64,000 nucleotides of DNA. Source: Eubacterium sp. GTDB taxonomy: Bacteria > Bacillota > Clostridia > Peptostreptococcales > Anaerovoracaceae. Shown here piece by piece: positions 34,806 to 46,900 of the stretch. Position 1 is the stretch's first letter. The number at the start of each line of letters is the position of its first letter. The notes beneath the pieces are model-generated. The model saw only the letters and a list, made by a program, of their open reading frames with translations. It was not told the origin of the DNA and ran no database searches. The stretch lies in assembly GCA_017533915.1 (NCBI GenBank), contig JAFWHX010000017.1, forward strand, positions 62,001-126,000, read 5' to 3'. A program made the translations under genes and the position numbers.

Positions 34806-36323
34806 ATGAAGAAAACATTAATGCTGCTGCTTGCTGTATGCATGATGGCAGTCATGGTACCTGCATCTTTTGCTTTCGCTGATGACGGAGATACGCCTGA
34901 AGAACCGGTTCAGGAGCAGCAGTTCATCGCGTATGAGTCAAAGATGAGCCTTAATGAGGGCGAGATCGGCTGGCAGCAGGATCCTGAAACAAAAGTATGG
35001 AAGTACTGGGATGGTTCGAAGTACCTTACAGACAAGCAGCAGATCGGCGGGAGCTTCTACTATTTTGATGGTACAGGAGCTCTGAAGACAGGCTGGGTAC
35101 AGCTTACAGACGGCAACAAGAATTATTTCGACCCGACGCCTGGAACTCCGGGAGCAGCGGGGAGCACATACGGCGTCATGAAGACCGGCTGGCTCAAGCT
35201 TAAGAGCGATAAGTATTATCTCAATACTTCAAACGGTAATATGTACACCGGTATGCACACTATCAGCGGAAGCAAGTATTACTTTGCATCAAACGGAAAG
35301 ATGAAGACCGGCTGGGTCACATTCGAAGAGCACAAGTACTACTTCAATCCTAAGAATGGAAAGATGAAGACTGGTTGGCTCAAGCTTGACGGAGCAAAGT
35401 ATTATCTCGACCCGAAGAGCGGAAAGATGAAGACCGGATGGGTCAAGATCGAGAGCGACAAGTATTACTTTGCTTCAAACGGAAAGATGAAGACCGGCTG
35501 GCTCACGTTAGACGGCAAGAAATATCGTCTTGACCCGAAGAGCGGAAAGATGGAGACCGGCTTCAGAAAGATCAGCAAGAAAAAGTATTACTTCGATTCA
35601 AACGGAGTCATGCAGACAGGTCTCAAGACGATCAAAGGATACAAGTATTACTTTGATTCCAAGGGTGTCATGAAGACTGGAGCGATCAAGATCTCCGGTT
35701 CTCTCTATTACTTCTACTCAAGCGGCAAAGCTGTCAAGAATACAGGATGGTTCAAGGGCTCTGACAAGAAGCAGAGATACAGCCTCGGCGGCGGCAAGAT
35801 CGCTATCGGCGAGAAGAAGATCGGAGGAACCTGGTATGTATTCAGTACTACTACCGGTATACTGATCAGCTCGATGGATACATATGATAAGAATATGCAG
35901 AGCAAGAGCAGCAAGACAGCATATCTCATCCAGGTGATAAGGAAGAATCATCAGGTGAGAATCTATAAGGGCAAGAAAGGCAACTGGAACAAGATCTATA
36001 CATTCACTTGCTCAGTCGGTAAGAAAGAGACTCCGACACCTACAGGAACATTCAAGATCTATCAGAAGCTCCAGAAGCATGAGGTCAAGGATCCTGACAC
36101 GGGTGTGAAGGTAAGATGCTGGGGACTCTGCAGATTCTATAAAGGCGATGATGGAACCCAGTATGCTCTCAACAGCATTATCTACAGGGCATCTGACGGT
36201 TCAGTATATGACGGACGTCTTGGCGTCAACAATTCAAGAGGAAGCGTGCGTACATCATATAACAACGCTATGTGGATCTATAACAATATTCCGGTTAACA
36301 CAGCGGTTATTGTAGTCGCATAA
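34806..36323 (+). CDS. Secreted cell-wall-binding repeat protein with degenerate L,D-transpeptidase (YkuD) domain
   Basis: A 505-residue exported protein. The signal peptide covers MKKTLMLLLAVCMMAVM and ends near SFAFA-DD. Residues about 55-365 hold roughly 13 copies of a 20-residue aromatic repeat (YYF/YYL, NGKMKTGW), the choline- or wall-binding type. The C-terminal domain (about 370-505) matches YkuD, with HQVRIYKG, PTPTGTFKI and DGRLG. Active YkuD enzymes have SHGC with a second His upstream. Here the motif is SRGS (residues 477-480, codons at 36234-36245) and the upstream His is Asn456 (LNS), so the nucleophile and both His are missing. Probably a pseudoenzyme, retaining a wall-binding role. 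AAAGGAGGG precedes the ATG. Confidence 0.9.
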   Translation: MKKTLMLLLAVCMMAVMVPASFAFADDGDTPEEPVQEQQFIAYESKMSLNEGEIGWQQDPETKVWKYWDGSKYLTDKQQIGGSFYYFDGTGALKTGWVQLTDGNKNYFDPTPGTPGAAGSTYGVMKTGWLKLKSDKYYLNTSNGNMYTGMHTISGSKYYFASNGKMKTGWVTFEEHKYYFNPKNGKMKTGWLKLDGAKYYLDPKSGKMKTGWVKIESDKYYFASNGKMKTGWLTLDGKKYRLDPKSGKMETGFRKISKKKYYFDSNGVMQTGLKTIKGYKYYFDSKGVMKTGAIKISGSLYYFYSSGKAVKNTGWFKGSDKKQRYSLGGGKIAIGEKKIGGTWYVFSTTTGILISSMDTYDKNMQSKSSKTAYLIQVIRKNHQVRIYKGKKGNWNKIYTFTCSVGKKETPTPTGTFKIYQKLQKHEVKDPDTGVKVRCWGLCRFYKGDDGTQYALNSIIYRASDGSVYDGRLGVNNSRGSVRTSYNNAMWIYNNIPVNTAVIVVA

Positions 36324-36354
36324 TTGTAATTGCAGAGATCGAAAGGAGAATATC

Positions 36355-38100
36355 ATGAAAATGAAATCAATCAACATGCCTGCGGTCCTGCTGGCAGTTA
36401 TCGCAGCAATGGTTTTGATGATGGCCGCAGGAGCCACTACGGCATACGCAGACGACACTGGATACGATGTAGAGATCAAACCGGTTTTTAAAGAAGGATT
36501 CAGCTATATCGCACTCCCAGGAGGATCAATTCCACTTACTGCTGACGTATATTATGATTTTGAAGGCGAAAGCTACAGAGACGATGGAGATCTCGAGTTC
36601 AAATGGGAGCTTGGCGACGATGATTCACAGTTTGCCAAACTGAAGGTACACAAATATACCAATTCTCTCGCTACGGTTGAGTTCAGAAATCTTCCTGCAG
36701 GAGAGACAGAAATAGATGCGATCATTTCTGTAAAGGTTACTGCTTATTCTGATGATGTAGAAGTTGGAACAGATACTATATTCCTTCTCGAGTCTGACGA
36801 TTATTATCAAATGTATCCGACATATCTGGATTCATATCTAGGTGTAGGTGAGAGTAGGGAAGTGGAAGTGGAAGTAAGGCACTATTCGCTTTCAACTCCA
36901 AAAAGTGGTGAGATCGTAAAGAATGTGGAATTTGACTGGGAAGTCGATGGCGGAGCATTTGAAGGACTTGATAAACCGGTCTCCAGAACAGATGAGAAGG
37001 CTGTATATAACATCAAGCGTATGTCAGCCGAAGAATCACTGCTCGTACTTCACGGCAAGTGGGGTGAGGGAGAAGATACTCATGAGGAATGGAGTGTATT
37101 ATGGACTGAGAATATCCCAACAGATTTGAACGAATACAAAGTTAAGCTTCCTTCTGATATCAATTCCTGGGAAGACTTTGTCGACGAGGGTGAAGTAATA
37201 GACAGACAGTATCTGGAAGACAACACTTCTGTTTATTACGAGAGAAAAGATGAGACATTATACCTGAAGAATGGTATCGATTACGAACTCAAAGTGCAGA
37301 AATATCTTGGCTATAATGAAGAAACAGGCATTCCTGTATGGAAAGATTGGGAAGGAGACCTCAAGACAGATCCTAAGGGATCAGAGCCTGACCTCAACGG
37401 TGAGCCTACAGAGGGAACCGGTATATTCAGAGTCATTGCGGTAGCTAAGGGAGATACTCTTACTGGCATGACAGAGGATTATGCAGAATGGGTATACATG
37501 TACAGCAAGAAGTCTATCTCAGGATATGCACCATTCTTCGAATTCGACTACACTTACGGCTCATATCTTGATGACGAGCCATGGTTCCGCTATGATGTGA
37601 AACCTGGAGTGATCCTTGATCCTACAGTTAAACTCAACGATGAGGAACTTGAAGAAGGAAAAGATTATACAGTAAACTATTATGGAATAAATGTCGACTA
37701 TGCAGGAACAGAATTCCCTGAAGATCCTGGTGAGTATTATGCATTTGCAGAAGGCATCGGCGAATACTATGGTACGACATATATCCGCTACATCAAAGTA
37801 GGAAAGACGAACCTTGACTTCATCGCATCGGGTAAGACGATAAAGGCAAAAGCTTCCAAGAAGATGACATTTGCCAAGGCGAAAGCATTCAAGGTCTCCG
37901 GGAACAAAGGCACAGTTTCATTTGAGAAGATAAGCGGAGACAAGAAGATCACAGTTTCAAGCGCAGGAAAAGTTACAGTCAAGAAGGGCCTCAAGAAGGG
38001 CAAGACATACAAAGTAAAGGTTAAGGTCATTGACAGTGATTCTGATCTCTACTTCACATCGTCAAAGACAGTTACCCTCAAAGTGAAGGTCGCAAAGTAA
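36355..38100 (+). CDS. Secreted Ig-like-fold protein, unknown function
   Basis: A 581-residue exported protein. The signal peptide is followed by an AYA-DDTG cleavage site near residue 32. The body is acidic, aromatic and rich in beta strands, with segments suggesting Ig-like folds (FKWELGDDDSQFAKLKV, FDWEVDGGAFEGL, VKLNDEELEEGKDYTVNYYG). The last about 95 residues are strongly Lys-rich (KTIKAKASKKMTFAKAKAFK, GLKKGKTYKVKVKV), resembling C-termini of other secreted proteins here. No LPxTG, SLH or membrane anchor is seen. AAGGAG precedes the ATG, which is 31 bp after the previous stop, so the two form an operon. A strong terminator follows. Confidence 0.8.
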   Translation: MKMKSINMPAVLLAVIAAMVLMMAAGATTAYADDTGYDVEIKPVFKEGFSYIALPGGSIPLTADVYYDFEGESYRDDGDLEFKWELGDDDSQFAKLKVHKYTNSLATVEFRNLPAGETEIDAIISVKVTAYSDDVEVGTDTIFLLESDDYYQMYPTYLDSYLGVGESREVEVEVRHYSLSTPKSGEIVKNVEFDWEVDGGAFEGLDKPVSRTDEKAVYNIKRMSAEESLLVLHGKWGEGEDTHEEWSVLWTENIPTDLNEYKVKLPSDINSWEDFVDEGEVIDRQYLEDNTSVYYERKDETLYLKNGIDYELKVQKYLGYNEETGIPVWKDWEGDLKTDPKGSEPDLNGEPTEGTGIFRVIAVAKGDTLTGMTEDYAEWVYMYSKKSISGYAPFFEFDYTYGSYLDDEPWFRYDVKPGVILDPTVKLNDEELEEGKDYTVNYYGINVDYAGTEFPEDPGEYYAFAEGIGEYYGTTYIRYIKVGKTNLDFIASGKTIKAKASKKMTFAKAKAFKVSGNKGTVSFEKISGDKKITVSSAGKVTVKKGLKKGKTYKVKVKVIDSDSDLYFTSSKTVTLKVKVAK

Positions 38101-38169
38101 CGATCTGCCAATGAACTGATGGCAATGTGCTCATGGCTAACGGTCCATGAGCGGCCGAAAGATGATCGA

Positions 38170-38201
38170 GGGGCTTCAGCAGAAATGCTGGAGCCCCTTT
38201 T
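38170..38201 (+). terminator. Strong terminator after the Ig-like protein gene
   Basis: A 12-base stem GGGGCTTCAGCA/TGCTGGAGCCCC (one G-U pair) with a GAAA loop and four T residues. An extra hairpin, GCTCATGG/CCATGAGC, lies just upstream (about 38131-38153). In 38202-38414 no gene is seen; there is a TATAAT at 38326-38331 without a clear -35 box. Confidence 0.92.
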
Positions 38202-38414
38202 GTATGCCGGCGGTCTTCTGATATGTGCCGGCAATTCTGGAATCTCTCTGGTATGCCACCATTTCAGATACGGAGCAGGTGCGTTTCTTTAACATTATTA
38301 ATAAATGCTCGCGTATTATGGGTAGTATAATGTAGATGGTATAAAGGGATATTATGTAAAGCCGGTTGAGGGAGCCGGCTTTGGATATAGAGATCATTCA
38401 GTGAGGTTATTGTT

Positions 38415-40805
38415 ATGATGAAAGCTAGGGGAAAGTTGTATAGAGTCACGGCATTAGCCGCGGCTGTTTTATTGTGTGTAAGCATGGTCCCTATAGGGAC
38501 TTTTGCAGAGAGTAAGAATGTTGACAGAGGCATGACGCTGTCGGAAGGTGATCTTCCGGTCGACGGCGGTGAAGATGGCAGCAGTCAGGGAGAAGACGGC
38601 GGCACGCAGCACAGGCACTCTCTGGAGTTCGTCATGAGAGTAGACGCCACGTGTCTGAAGTCTGGCGTTGAGGCGCATTATGTGTGCACAGGAAATACCG
38701 GATGCGGCAAAGAATTCTTTGATGCTGCAGGTGAAAAAGAGGTCACGAACCAGGAGGATCTCATAATACCAATTAAGGAACACGACTGGGACGGCGGTGT
38801 GGCCGATCCGAACAACAGCAGGATCACTATATACACATGCAGGTCATGCGGAACGACAAAGGAGGTCGAAGGTGACCCGCAGCCCATTGATCCGGATCCG
38901 CAGCCGATAGACCCACAGCCGATAGACCCTGATCCACAGCCGATAGATCCTGACCCGGTCGATCCTGATGAAAAGTTTCCTGAGGCAAAGTCAGTCGAGC
39001 TCAACGGAAACACGCTGAAGTTCAAGTCAAAAGTCGTGACTCAGGCAGAACAGATCAAAGCCATGGATGAAGGCAGAGTAGACCATGTAAAGCTCAAAGC
39101 TGCAAAATCAAAGATAACGGTCTACTGGAAGACAAACAAAGCCATGAAATTCATCGATGGGGTTATATTACTAAGAAAGACGGGGACTGCCAAAACGTAT
39201 AAAGAGATCGCTGTAATACCGTTCAGGACTTCTGATGGAGATGCTGAGGAATGGACTCCGAAGACGAAGTATGTGGACAAGACAGCAGCAAAGGCCGACA
39301 CGCCATATTCATATGTAGTCGTTTCATATCTAGACAAGAATGGACAGAGGCTGATCTCACACTGCTCTGACTGGGCGGCAGGCCAGACGACAGCGAGCAT
39401 GCTCAAAACGGTGAATACCGCGGCGATCAGCAGTACGTCAGAAAAGCTCCAGTATAAAGGCACAGTAAAGCTCAAGCTTGCATATGAAAAGCCGAAGGAG
39501 ACGTATAACGCGAAGAGCTTCAGGTGGTATTCCGATGACAAGAAGGTCGCAAAAGTCACGAGCAAAGGAAAGATCACAGCAGCTGGAGTTGGGAGCACTA
39601 CGATCAGAGGAAGGCTCTCAAGCGGCGACGACATCACGTGCAAAGTTACTGTAGTCGGCGCTTTAAAGCCCGGAACTCCGAAGCTCAAGGTCGACACCGC
39701 GACCGACACGAGCATCACGCTAACCTGGAACGAAGTAAAAAATGCGACTGAATATGACGTCTACCGCTCCGACGACGGCCTTAACTGGAAAGCTCCGGTA
39801 ACGACAGAGAAAACGACATACAAGTTCAAGAACCTGGTGAAGAATCACAGATATACGTTCTATGTAATCGCGAGGAACGTAAACTACAGCTACAGCAAAG
39901 ATGGGGCCAATTCCAATGTGATCAACCAGAAGGCGGTCCAGAAGAGAAGAGCGACGAAGGTTACAGGCTTCCCGAAAAAGGCCTCTCTCAGATCAGGAAC
40001 GAGCTATACGGTCTCGGTCAAGATCACATCGCCTGAAAAGAGAAAAGCAAGTCTTCAGATGTACGTCGACAAGAGCTGGGTGACAAAGAAGACCATAATT
40101 CTTCCATCAGGGACGGGAGAAAAGACTGTCAGTATCCCATTCCCGAATGACTGGTGGGGGAAGACATCTTCGTGGCGGCTGTATATACCGCAGAGCAAAA
40201 CATCAGCGGAGTATACGAGCCCGACCCTGAAGATCACCACGGTGAGATTCTACCAGAACCCGAAACAGTATATCCAGATCAAGAACACGATAAGCAAGCA
40301 TGGCTTTGATCATTACGTTGCGCCGGTGCTCATAAATGACGCGAGCACGAGGGACGACTGCGTTGCTGCTCTACTCAAGACGGCGGGCAAGTATGAAGGT
40401 GATCCGTACGTAAGCGGCAAGACTCAGGCTCCCGGCAAAGGCATAGACGCCGGAGGACTTGTCATCGAGGCATGCTACGGCGCAGGGATCGACCTGTGGC
40501 CGCTGAGCCCTTCAACAAGAGAGGCGAACATTGCTCCCGACATCATGGAGCTTGATCTCAAGAAGGTGACCAACTACGGAACGCCGGTAGAAGGCGACTT
40601 CCCGGAAGTGTACCGCGGTGACCTCATCTTCTTCAACACGAGCAAAAACAACGTCGGCCACGTTGCGATCTACCTCGGATACGGCAATATCATACACGCA
40701 AGCAAAGTCTCCGGCAAAGTGGAGAAAGTCAAGCTGCTTACGCTGCTGAACAAAAAGGGCAAGTACAAATATACGATCGCAGGCGTCAGGCGCGTCTTCG
40801 CGTAA
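38415..40805 (+). CDS. Secreted multidomain protein with degenerate NlpC/P60 domain
   Basis: A 796-residue exported protein. Signal peptide to about residue 31 (TFA-ESKN). A Cys- and His-containing region (about 70-155, with CTGNTGCGK and CRSCGTT) precedes a DPQPIDP repeat linker (about 156-188). Further on are an Fn3-like segment, a Big_2-like Ig domain (about 330-415), a second Fn3 (about 418-510), and a C-terminal NlpC/P60-like domain (about 630-796) with GDLIFFNT, GHVAIYLG (His749) and IIHAS (His761). NlpC/P60 peptidases need Cys in D-C-S/G-G-L; here it is DAGGLV, with Ala679 (codon 40449-40451). Hence probably inactive. The start is one of two adjacent ATGs. Confidence 0.88.
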   Translation: MMKARGKLYRVTALAAAVLLCVSMVPIGTFAESKNVDRGMTLSEGDLPVDGGEDGSSQGEDGGTQHRHSLEFVMRVDATCLKSGVEAHYVCTGNTGCGKEFFDAAGEKEVTNQEDLIIPIKEHDWDGGVADPNNSRITIYTCRSCGTTKEVEGDPQPIDPDPQPIDPQPIDPDPQPIDPDPVDPDEKFPEAKSVELNGNTLKFKSKVVTQAEQIKAMDEGRVDHVKLKAAKSKITVYWKTNKAMKFIDGVILLRKTGTAKTYKEIAVIPFRTSDGDAEEWTPKTKYVDKTAAKADTPYSYVVVSYLDKNGQRLISHCSDWAAGQTTASMLKTVNTAAISSTSEKLQYKGTVKLKLAYEKPKETYNAKSFRWYSDDKKVAKVTSKGKITAAGVGSTTIRGRLSSGDDITCKVTVVGALKPGTPKLKVDTATDTSITLTWNEVKNATEYDVYRSDDGLNWKAPVTTEKTTYKFKNLVKNHRYTFYVIARNVNYSYSKDGANSNVINQKAVQKRRATKVTGFPKKASLRSGTSYTVSVKITSPEKRKASLQMYVDKSWVTKKTIILPSGTGEKTVSIPFPNDWWGKTSSWRLYIPQSKTSAEYTSPTLKITTVRFYQNPKQYIQIKNTISKHGFDHYVAPVLINDASTRDDCVAALLKTAGKYEGDPYVSGKTQAPGKGIDAGGLVIEACYGAGIDLWPLSPSTREANIAPDIMELDLKKVTNYGTPVEGDFPEVYRGDLIFFNTSKNNVGHVAIYLGYGNIIHASKVSGKVEKVKLLTLLNKKGKYKYTIAGVRRVFA

Positions 40806-40854
40806 AGCGATAAAGTCCTAAAAACATCTTAAGCGGGTCTTAAAATATTTTAAA

Positions 40855-40881
40855 AAATGACGGGGGAAACCCCGTCTTTTT
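40855..40881 (+). terminator. Terminator before the giant gene
   Basis: The seven-base stem GACGGGG/CCCCGTC with a GAAA loop is preceded by A residues and followed by five T residues. A TATAAT at 40906-40911 may be the -10 box of the next gene, but its -35 is poor. Confidence 0.92.
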
Positions 40882-40988
40882 GTGTCTTTTTATATAGAGT
40901 GAGAGTATAATGTACTTTAACAAAGTAACGTGATATAGCGGTGCATTTAATAAGTTTTTTTGATCTGTTTGTTATGGAGGGAAATGAA

Positions 40989-43900
40989 ATGCTGTGCTTT
41001 GCTAAGCGGTGTATGACGGTGTTTGTAGCTGTTATGTTGGTGTTGGCCGAGCCACTTCTTACTGTGGGACCGGCCGGCCTTTACAGTGGTTCTGGAACAG
41101 CTTATGCGAGTGTGGGATCTGTAGCCGACGGCTCGGATGTCATATATGATAAGACAGGAGGTATTCTGAGCAGTCTCGGCTTTGATACCACAAAGCTGCC
41201 GGATACATATGATCCGAATGCCACGACAAACCCGTACGGATCAGATGTTTCCACTCTTAACGAAGTCAAGGAGCTGGCGATCCTTGACACGTCTAACACG
41301 CAGCAAGGGGGCGTCTCAGAGCTTTTCGGACACAACAAGCCTCTAAACGGGAGCTTCGAGACATTCAAGAATAATCCGATAGTAAAAAATATCAGAAAAA
41401 ATGACGATCCCCATAAGATGCAGGAAGGCGCATTTATGTCTGCGGTAAAATGCGACATAAATGGTGATGGAAGGGACTCAGCTTTAGCGATAGTCTATAC
41501 GAACTATTCAACTGAAAAGGCTCAGGCGATCTATAATAATTCTGCTTTGTCAGAACAGCAGAAAAAGGCACAGCTCCAGGAGCTTCAGTCAGTTTTCCTG
41601 CGCTTATACAATCCTGCTGAAGGCATAATGTCGGATGCGATCAAAATAGCGGAGTTCAACAACACAGATAATCAGCATCTCGTTTATTTTGATTACTTCC
41701 TGCAGTCTCAGATGCAGATAACCGCAGGGGATTACGATAAAGACTCAGTAGATGAGATAGCGGTATACGTACCGTCCGGTACTGAAAAGGTCAGAAACAA
41801 GGTGACTATATTCGATCTTACGGATGGCACGGAATGTGAGAATCCATACAGCGTCGCATCTTGGAGGGAAGCTTGGAATTATGTACTTCCTGTTTCCGAA
41901 AGTGAAGTCGTCAATTTCAGCAATAACGGCACGATTAAATGTGTAAGAAACGTATACAACAACCTGGACCTCACTTCAGGAGACGCTGATAATGACGGTA
42001 TCTGCGATCTGGTCGTATCATACGGCGCTTCTGAGACTGATAATTATCTACATGGTACAATTTCACTTTCTCCTGTGATAATAAAGAGATCCGTTCCGAG
42101 TACATCAGTCCTCCTTTATGGAAGAGATACGGGGCAGATGCTCAGGGATGAGCAGGTATTGTCATATGATGATAATGACCTCATCAGAGTATCATTTGCA
42201 TTCGGCGATGTGGATGGTGACGGAAATGAAGATATGTTTATCGGCGGCCAGCTGCAGAGTGAGTCAAACAGAAATGAAACAAGAATACTTGGTAAATACA
42301 TATATGACACTGATTCCGACAGCATGGAAGTCGAATCCATACAGGATGTCAAAGTAGTCGAAGGAGATTATGACTCTAATGACAGGTTCTATTCCACGAA
42401 CGGCTGGAACCAGGCGTATTTCAGTACGCCTCTGATGAAAACGAATCTTGCGATCGGCAAATTCATGGGAGAAGCCAGCAGCACCAGGATCTACATGGAC
42501 AGTGTTCTATATTCATATGAAAACGGACAGTATGAGATCATCGATGAGCTGGAGGACAGCAGCGAGCTCAAAGATGATGAGGGAAATTCATATAATCCAA
42601 AGAAATATAAAGGCAGCAGGGTATTCACGGATATAAAGAAAGAGTTTCCTGGGTTTTACGATATGCAGTGCTGGTATTATGAATACGGAGCAGATTCAGG
42701 TGATTTTACCGGTTCGTTATCTGATTACCTTATCGTAAGCAGAGTGAGCGTTGATAAAGAAAAAGGAGAAACACAGGCGTCAAGACAATATGTAACAGAC
42801 GCAAGGTACTCTCTCTTATACTTGAACAATAAGAACGAGCTTACCAAATATGAAATGAACCCGTTAAACGGATATCAATATCATAGTATGACACAGTCCG
42901 CTCCCCGCTTCGTCACAACGACCGACACTGACATAGACAGTATGGTCGCTACGTATACCGGAATTCATAATATCGTTTATCAGGAGCCTAAAGTAATGGC
43001 AGTGCTTACAGCTGCACCGTATTTCAAGGATGTTGCGGACTTTACGGGAGGAAGTCTGGCGTCAGGATGCAGTACGACTTACGGCGAGACTGACGGTACC
43101 ATCTCAGGAGACAGCCACTCCTTCAATTATAATGTCGGAGCATTTCTTAATGTGAATTTCGGCATAAAGCTGATATATATGACGGTCAAAACTACCGGAG
43201 GCTATGCCAGGAACGAATCATGGGGCAACACTGATACCACAGCTTTCAAGATGTCATACAAGACCGGCGGCGAAGATTCTGTAGTACTGTATTCTATACC
43301 TACAGAGAACTATGAGTATGTATTGGAGGGCATATCTGTAGACGACGACGGCAATTTCAAAAAATGCACGCAGCCTCTGATAGTCGCAAGGCCGCATAAG
43401 CCTGTTACACAGACGATCGCCCTCGATGATTATATAGATATACAGAAGAGAAGCAAAAATAAGATCCCTGATGTGACAAAATATTTCAAATCCACTCCGG
43501 GAGATCCATCATCCTATCCAAAGAGCCAGAATGACCTGACAAAAGAGGCCAAAGAAAAGCTCGGAGAAGTAAAGACGTTCAAGCAGTTTGCAGGCGTCGC
43601 GTATGGAAGCGGAAATGTGACGCAGACGATCACATTTACACATAACTATACGCATACACTCCTGAAAGGCGGATATTTCTCAATCAACGCCGGCATAGGC
43701 GGGACAAGAGGAGGGACGCTTCCTACCGACATATTCTTTACCGGTGAAGGTGGTCTGAATTTCAGCTTCACAAAGAACAAGGGAACAACGGACGGCACCA
43801 CGTCAGGCAGTGACTGCTCCGGAACGGTCCCAAACATGCCGAAGGCGGCAAAAGGTTATGGATATGACTTCTCGTGGAAGCTGTTAAAGTATGAGATCAA

Positions 43901-46900
43901 GACAGATGCGAAGAACTCGTTCTACGTGATAACCTATATAGTCGATGACGTGAGCGCTCCGCCAAAACTGCCGGACAGCATCCAGCAGGATTTTGACAAT
44001 ACCACTGACTCACAGATCGCGCTCACATGGACTCAGACACAGGGTGATCCGAAGGAGTTTGATATATACAGATATGAGGATTTCCCTCAGGGCGGAGGCG
44101 ATAAGCTGGTAGGAACTGTCGACGGCTCCGACTATAAGCTTATGAAGGATGAGAACGGTCATACGATAGTGGATGATAAGGGACGTCCTATCAGACATTA
44201 TTCCTTCATAGAAGAAGGGCTTACAGCTGATGCCAGATACAGCTACAGGCTGAAAGTAAAGGGAGACGGTATTCCGCCTGAGAGCATTTTCAGCCCGGTC
44301 GTAGAGGCGAGGACGTTCGTGAAGACCATGCCTGACATATCTCTGTCAACAGATAAGCTGACTATATATCCGGACAGCGTATATCTCGTCGAGACCAGAC
44401 TGGCTGACCCGGAGAATTATCAAAGCGATATAAACTACCAGTGGCAGAAATACAATCAGAAGACAAGGCAGTGGGAAGATCTGGACGGCTGCACCAGAAA
44501 GAACCTGTGCTTCTACAGCTGCTCCCCGGATGACGAGGGTCAGTACAGATGCAGGATGAACCTCGTGAGAAGTATAGAGAGCAATCCGCAGTATATTAGC
44601 GCGTATACAGAGACATGTACAGTCACGTATTCGCTGAGGAGCGTCAAGTTCGGCGACATCAAAGTCACTGAAGTAAGAGACAATCAGGGCAATATAACAG
44701 ATACCGGGCTTTCTGTCACAGTGTCAAACGACAATCCTACAAGCAAAGAGAAGCCTGCAGGGAAGATGGAATTTACCTTCAAGGGTCCGAACGGCATCCT
44801 CACGTTCGAGGCAGATATCGATGAGGCTACCGGAAAGGCTGAGATCGAGAGCATAGAGGATCTTATCGGTACAGCCGGCGCAGAGGCGATGGTCGACGGC
44901 GGATATCTGATTACAGTAAGATATGAAGGGAATAAGATATTCTATCCGGCAGATGACCCTGAGGAATACCATTATCTGAGAAATATCGAAGAATGCATAT
45001 TCCTGTCGACAAAATCCGCATACTATTTCGGCGAGGATGTAATGGAGACCGTGGAGCTGTCAGATTATCAGAAAGGCGGCAACGGCAAGATCAAGAAGAC
45101 TGATCTCACTGACAAGCTCACGAAGCTGGAATTCTATGAAGCGATCGTAAATGGCGACGAGATAACCAAGGGAGAACTCGTTGAAACATATGACATTACG
45201 AGCGGCGATAAGAAAGCTCCAGTACCGCTTGATAAGAAACTTGCAAAGCACGCTTATATTGAAGCATATACAGACGGAGACGAACCTGTCGCACATTCAT
45301 ATATAGATACGATGAAAGTCGAAGTCCAGATCTCCCTCAATGAGAAGCTTACCGGTACAGGGAACATGCTGAAATGGATCGACGCTTCTGATGTTACAGT
45401 TTCCAACGATATCGAACTTGAAAAGAAGAATATAAAGACTGCTGACGGCGACAAGAGCCTTATGGATTTTCTGCTCTTCAAATACTACGAGCAGAATGGA
45501 GACTATATCTGCAACTCAGATAATGCGGAGCAGCATAAGAATGAATTCATACCGGCAGCTTACCATACTGATGTGTCGTTCATAGAAGCTGAAAGTGGAG
45601 AAGACGAAAGCAAGAAATATGCGTCATATTTCTATACGCCGACATTCAGCGGCGCAGACTTCATCGTTGTAGGAAACTACTATCTGGTATCTGCAGGACC
45701 TGCCGACATCAACACCGGAAGTGTAAAGATGATCTCTCCTGACGATCTGACCGACTTCACGGATAAAGGATATGCGGGCGGCACAAAGCTTCAGCTGCAA
45801 GCGGTTCCTAACAAGGGATATGAGATAAGTAAATGGCTGGTGACTGAACCGGTAAAGGACGGAACGACCAAGACATATACTCTTCCTGGAGATGAGACCA
45901 TCACATATACAGTGAAGAGCGAGAATGAAGAAGCAGATGTGGAGGGCGATGGAAAGATCACTATATTGGCTGTTATGAAGCCTAAGGAGAACAGGCTGAC
46001 ATTCAGCAAGATCGGAAAAGGAAGCCTTGCACTCAAGCCGTCAGGCATCGAAAGTGGAGATATCGTTCTTGCGGATACGAAGCTTGAGTTTACAGCGACG
46101 CCTGATGCGGGCTGGCGTTTCGAAGAATGGCGATGGACGAACATCGGCGGAAACAATATCGTATCCGGCGGAGTAACTGATGATGAAGGCGTGAACAGAA
46201 AAACATTCACGATGCCGGATAACTCTGCAGAGCTGTATGCGATATTCGCAAGAGATACGATCGATATCATCACGTCAAATGACTTTGATGTCCTGTACAT
46301 AAACGACGGAAGTAATCCGTATTATGATGACGGCGAGCTCGTGATGACTGAGAGAGGTAAGGACGTTCCTAAGGGAGTAGAAGTCATCGTAAGAGCTAAG
46401 CCGGGCATCGTGTTTACTCCGGGAAGCGAGTGGGATGTCAAGGAGACTACTGTATCAGAGGAGATCAAGACGCTTACTGTAACTGAAGTGACGTCAGACG
46501 GACGTCCAGGTTGCAGATTCAAGCTTGATGATGATGCGATATCATGCATCGTCGCAAGAGACGCTGAAAAAGGCAAATATGCCGTCAACACCTCAGGTAC
46601 AGGTATAGAGTTCACTGTTACAGTCGACGGAGAGGAAATGAGCGGAAATCCTGTATACGACATTGAAGCAGGATCACTTGTTTCCGTAAAAGCAAAGCCT
46701 GTAAGAGGAGAACTGATAAAGAGCTGGACCGTAAATGGGACGACGAACGAGTCCAGTGAAGGTACATATTCGTTCAACATCACTGAAAATATGAACATCT
46801 CAGTTCAGACTAAGGATGATGAAAAGCTGGAGCTCAAGCTGTCGACGACAGGCGGCGGTACAGCTGTATGTAAGATCACTGATAAAAACGGCGACAATGT

